Assembly: GCF_030247195.1 (NCBI RefSeq)
Contig: NC_080670.1
Span: 29,033,497-29,097,496, forward strand
Direction: 5' to 3'
From: Topomyia yanbarensis
Lineage: Eukaryota; Arthropoda; Insecta; Diptera; Culicidae
DNA length: 64,000 nucleotides
The notes beneath the pieces are model-generated. The model was not told the DNA's origin, did no database searches, and was given only the letters and a program-made list of their open reading frames with translations. Positions 60,470 to 64,000 of the stretch are shown in pieces (position 1 is the first letter of the stretch; every line of letters starts with the position of its first letter). Made by a program: the position numbers and the translations under genes.

Positions 60470-61290
60470 TTCGACCTTGAAGCCGTTCAACTCTACTCTC
60501 CTCTCATTCTTCGTCTCCATCTATGACGTCGCCGTAGTTCTCGGTTCAATGAGCCGCTTAGCTCACGATTTCCTGAGCCATTTTCCAACGTCAATCATTC
60601 AGCTCCCATCCTTATCACGATCTACTCGGATAGTCCCTGGCGGTGAACTCACCCTACCCCAACTGAGAGTTCCCCGACGGAGGATTTTTTCCCGACCCCG
60701 ATACCCACTTTCTGGAGCCATTTAGCTTCCAGCTTGATCGAGAACTACTCGGATATTATCCGGAGGTGAAACTACCCTACTCCGACTGAGACTGGGACTT
60801 ACTCCTGTTAACTGGCACCCCAACTGCTGCTGACTGTATATCGCGATCTACTCAATCTAGTCCCCGGCGGTAGATGTAGCCTACTCACGAGCTACCCGAT
60901 ATAGTGTCGAGTTCTGTCCGGCTATTCCAGTAGAACCTGGCGTCCGGTTCTAGTATATTCCGGCGCAGAGTTCCCCGACGACGGAATATTTGCCAAACCC
61001 GATTTGTTGTTTCACTACGGCGTTTTAGTATTATTCTATCATAGAAGAAAGCCTAAAATATCAGGGGACTTAATGTGCTTTTCTGTTGAACAGCAAAATT
61101 ATAAACCTGTGTGGTATACGGCGAGCTGAAATCTCTTGGAAGTATTTGAGCCAAACATAGACCCACCACCTGCTACCATGTCGTAAGAGGCGACTGACAA
61201 CAGGAGCCATCCCTGAGTTGAGGCATCTATTCGCGATGAAGGCCGAGGTTCGCAGGTTGTACAAAACTGGCGAAGGAAAGAATTTCGGGT
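60470..61290 (+). mobile_element. R1-like 5'-leader fragment
   Basis: It repeats CTGAGAGTTCCCCGACGGAG, CCATTTAGCTTCCAGC, GATCTACTCAATCTAGTCCC and, at 61175-61200, CTACCATGTCGTAAGAGGCG, all matching the leaders at 32.1 kb and 57.0-57.7 kb. It contains no ORF1 or ORF2. Confidence 0.55.
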
Positions 61291-64000
61291 TCTCATAACG
61301 ATAAAATAATTTTCAGTATGAACGTACTGCAGATCATCACAGTTCAGTTGTGGAAATATACAATAAATACTTCTGTTTAAGCAATTTACTGTTATTTGTT
61401 TTGTTCCACGGAATCGTACGCGTAGTTGGAATACACATGTAGATGATCAGTTCCCTTGTTGATAAATAACGGATCGTTGCTTAAATATTTGGTCTATCCT
61501 CGATCGTTCTTGTCGGAGGCAAACAAGCGCAGTTTGCTGAAAGAGACCATACTCCGTCGACTGTATTAAGAAGCGGAACGCCACAATTCTGCGATCGAGC
61601 CCATTTGCCTAGTCCCAATACTTGTTTTCAGTTCCATCCGATCACCTAGCGTAATTTGGTCAGGCCTCTTAGACTTTCAAAAATTATTAATTATTTCATT
61701 ATTTGCTCAGTCATATCAGCACGAATAATTTTTTTTCATATCCCTGTCGCGAAAACGGTTGATATTGTTTGGTTGTGTCCCCAGCTCGTTTCCACTTCGA
61801 GATTTTTGTTGCTTTGTCTTCTGTAAGAATTCTACTACATACTGTCAAAGATCTCATGTTTTTAGACTTCTTTAGTATTTACTTGGTATCACCAATAGTG
61901 ATCATAACAATAAATACATCGCACGCAGAAGTGATTGCCTGAAATCGACATTCTGTTATACTAATGCTACGGAAAAGCTCAGTTTATATTCCTGTTTTCA
62001 AATTATTTTTTCAGCTTGGTATTATAAAAAGACCCTCATACTATGCAACCATTAGAGATGTGCAATTCCAACTATCTACAAGAATAGTCCTGACACAACA
62101 AAGAAATTAAGACGCACACAACTACCTCGTCTATAAGACTCCATATTTTATTCAAAACTATCGCTGGGTAAAATCAGCACCGACAAGATGGAAACCACGA
62201 AAAAATCGTCGCGTGATAGAAAAGTGAACGTTACCGATTTATTAAAATAAAAGCCATGCTTCTCATAGTCGGCTATCCGGAGTTCAAGTTGCTTATTTGG
62301 CCCATCGTATTTATACAACAAATGATACATTTCTCAGAGCATTTGACATGATAGCGCAATTGGCACACTTACTAATAACTCTTCCCTTCCAGTGATACAT
62401 GCTAAGATGCAGAGAATACCTCGGCCTCTTGCAGCTACATGCAACGGACAAACATTCCTAACATTCCTTGGATAATGGATTCAGAGTTTTTTTGGCAAAA
62501 AGAAGTCATCTAACACGTTGACTAATGACATTGTAATATCGATTGGATCAAACGATATCCTAGAAATAACAAACTTAAGCAACATTTGGGCTCTTTGATG
62601 GTTGAGTTTTGGCGATTCCAACACCCAAATATAAGACTGATTGAATCATAACTTGGACGCAGGAGTTTGAATAGTTAATAATAAACATATGTTATGTACT
62701 ACGTGCTATGTACGCGAGAAAAATCGAGGGAAATTCCATGTGAGTTGTACATATGTACCGGAGTCAATAAATATCAATAAATCGCGAAATACTGTCCACG
62801 GTGGTTACACCTATTGTGAGAATTAGACCTACACAACTCGAATGGTTATGGAGGATGTCAAACAAACAGACGAGATCACATTGTACGCATCTAAACCATA
62901 AACTTTTTCCCTACATGTAGATACTATCACCGCGACTGATCACAACAGATGTTCGTCCCACTAAACACTGTCACTAATAGCAGTATTTATTACACATCAC
63001 TATTTATAGATGATCATGAACCTCTCGTCATGGCAATCAACCGCACACCAAGATCGAGTCGGTTGCCTGAACGAATCAACGCTGCCCCATCGTTATGTCG
63101 AACGGAACTGTTCTGCTCCGGGATGTTTGCAAAATTCCCAAAACCGTCCAAATCACATGATCATGCGCTACGTAGAGTTGATCTGAGCGCGAGTATGGAA
63201 AGGTCACACACGAACAAGTCAAGTAGAGCGTGACAATCGCAAATCAGTTTCCATACGTAAACAGAGCAATAAAACAAGATTCTAAAAACGGTAACCTTGA
63301 CTTTTCTCATAAAAGCGGATATCTGCAATGTGTTGCCTGGATGTTATGCAATTTGCAGGCAACAAATAGGTAGGCTAAGCCCAGTACTAAAACCGGAAAT
63401 ATGGACAAATTTTCAACCGGCAGAAATACAGTCGTTCCCACACCTGTTTATCTATCTCTGCCATCCTGCTGAACGTATACTATACCTTTTGCCTTTCCTA
63501 TGCCCTTCGGTTTCCTTCCCGGCACGTGGAGATGTGTAGATTGCTGAATTTTGGCATCGATCCCATGCAGATTGGCGAGTGGGCGAATTATTGATAAGCC
63601 CGGCGGCTGATGGAATTCATCCCGGCAACAACTCAACAAATAGAGCTGTCTCCGCTGCCAAATTCCCTCGGCGAATGAGGCGCTGAATGCTGCAAGCAGG
63701 GAATTTTATTGCTCGTTCCGCTACACGGTTCCGTTTATCTTTAAAATTAATTCAATTTCGTGAAACAGATTTGTTAAATTATTTTTCCGGTTTTTTCCGA
63801 TTCATACACTTGTTTTTCACATCACAAACAGAGCTGTTTTTTGGGGTTTTGCATTGGAACGCACGGCACACGCACACACTGATACTATCCCCGAAGGAGT
63901 GGACAAACTAGTATAATGTCATTTGGCGTTTGATTCTTGCTTGCGTTGAAGAACAATTTTCCCTGATATTTAACCCAATTTCCCGTACATAGGAGTTCGG
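61291..64000. other. Intergenic, no gene recognised
   Basis: A minus-strand frame at 62148-62330 ends at TAA inside an AATAAA and could be a last exon, but I cannot place it. The plus frames at 62949-63233 and 63297-63539 have no domain. Nothing is assigned. Confidence 0.35.

Noticed and set aside
62148..62330. 60-codon minus-strand frame ending at a TAA inside an AATAAA
   Set aside because: Considered as a last exon or a fourth MBF2-like member (HLLYKYDG start), but no partner exon or shared core could be shown.
1..64000. tRNA, rRNA, CRISPR or LTR retrotransposon features
   Set aside because: No A/B-box pair with a cloverleaf, no rRNA motif, no regularly spaced repeat-spacer array, and no paired LTRs were seen.

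Overview
The window is eukaryotic, AT-rich and gene-poor. Spliced genes with GT/AG introns, TATA boxes, AATAAA signals and many non-LTR and DNA-transposon relics point to an insect. The mix of R1-like and jockey-like LINEs, short TA/TTAA/4-bp-TSD MITEs and MBF2-like secreted proteins fits a mosquito (culicine) chromosome. That assignment is inference. I see no prokaryotic operon, tRNA, rRNA or CRISPR.

Protein-coding content is small. (1) 387-951 (+): a two-exon gene for a 116-residue secreted Cys-rich protein I cannot name. (2) 8981-9414, 9846-10353 and 23045-23524 (all -): three small secreted proteins that I reassembled across introns. Two are clear paralogs with identical intron phases, the first is a more diverged relative, and all resemble the insect MBF2 family. 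A lone MBF2-like exon at 21797-21891 may be a dead fourth member. (3) 42921-43016 (-): a first coding exon that I read as the tubby-like protein 4 (TULP4; fly Tusp) gene, whose remaining exons lie outside or could not be found.

Most of the rest is mobile DNA. The MBF2-like cluster is split by a 12.7-kb block built around two 1678-bp copies of one element in inverted orientation (13248-14925 and 15372-17049). Their ends start with CACAGTG and they carry 5-bp target duplications, so they look like non-autonomous Transib elements. The target duplications are swapped between copies in exactly the way expected if recombination between them flipped the 446-bp spacer. A host MITE whose two ends now point the same way confirms this independently. 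This rearrangement is the most interesting thing I found.

From 23.9 to 25.7 kb there are palindromic MITEs. From 27.5 to 34 kb there is a LINE graveyard (jockey-like and R1-like, nested and deleted). From 34 to 39.4 kb there are several hairpin MITEs. From 44.9 to 50.9 kb there are a pogo/psq relic, a 9-bp satellite, an RT fragment, microsatellites and a 4-bp-TSD MITE. From 54.2 to 61.3 kb there is a jockey-like LINE (-) followed by R1-like 5' regions (+), one of them interrupted by a DNA element with a perfect 7-bp duplication. Two satellites (8-bp at 5.46 kb, 9-bp at 45.5 kb) create long but meaningless open frames.

The remaining DNA (about 1-3.4, 5.8-8.9, 10.4-12.7, 17-21.8, 25.7-27.5, 34.9-36.4, 37.7-42.9, 50.9-54.2 and 61.3-64 kb) shows nothing I can assign. 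I did not find an obviously new enzymatic or defence system.
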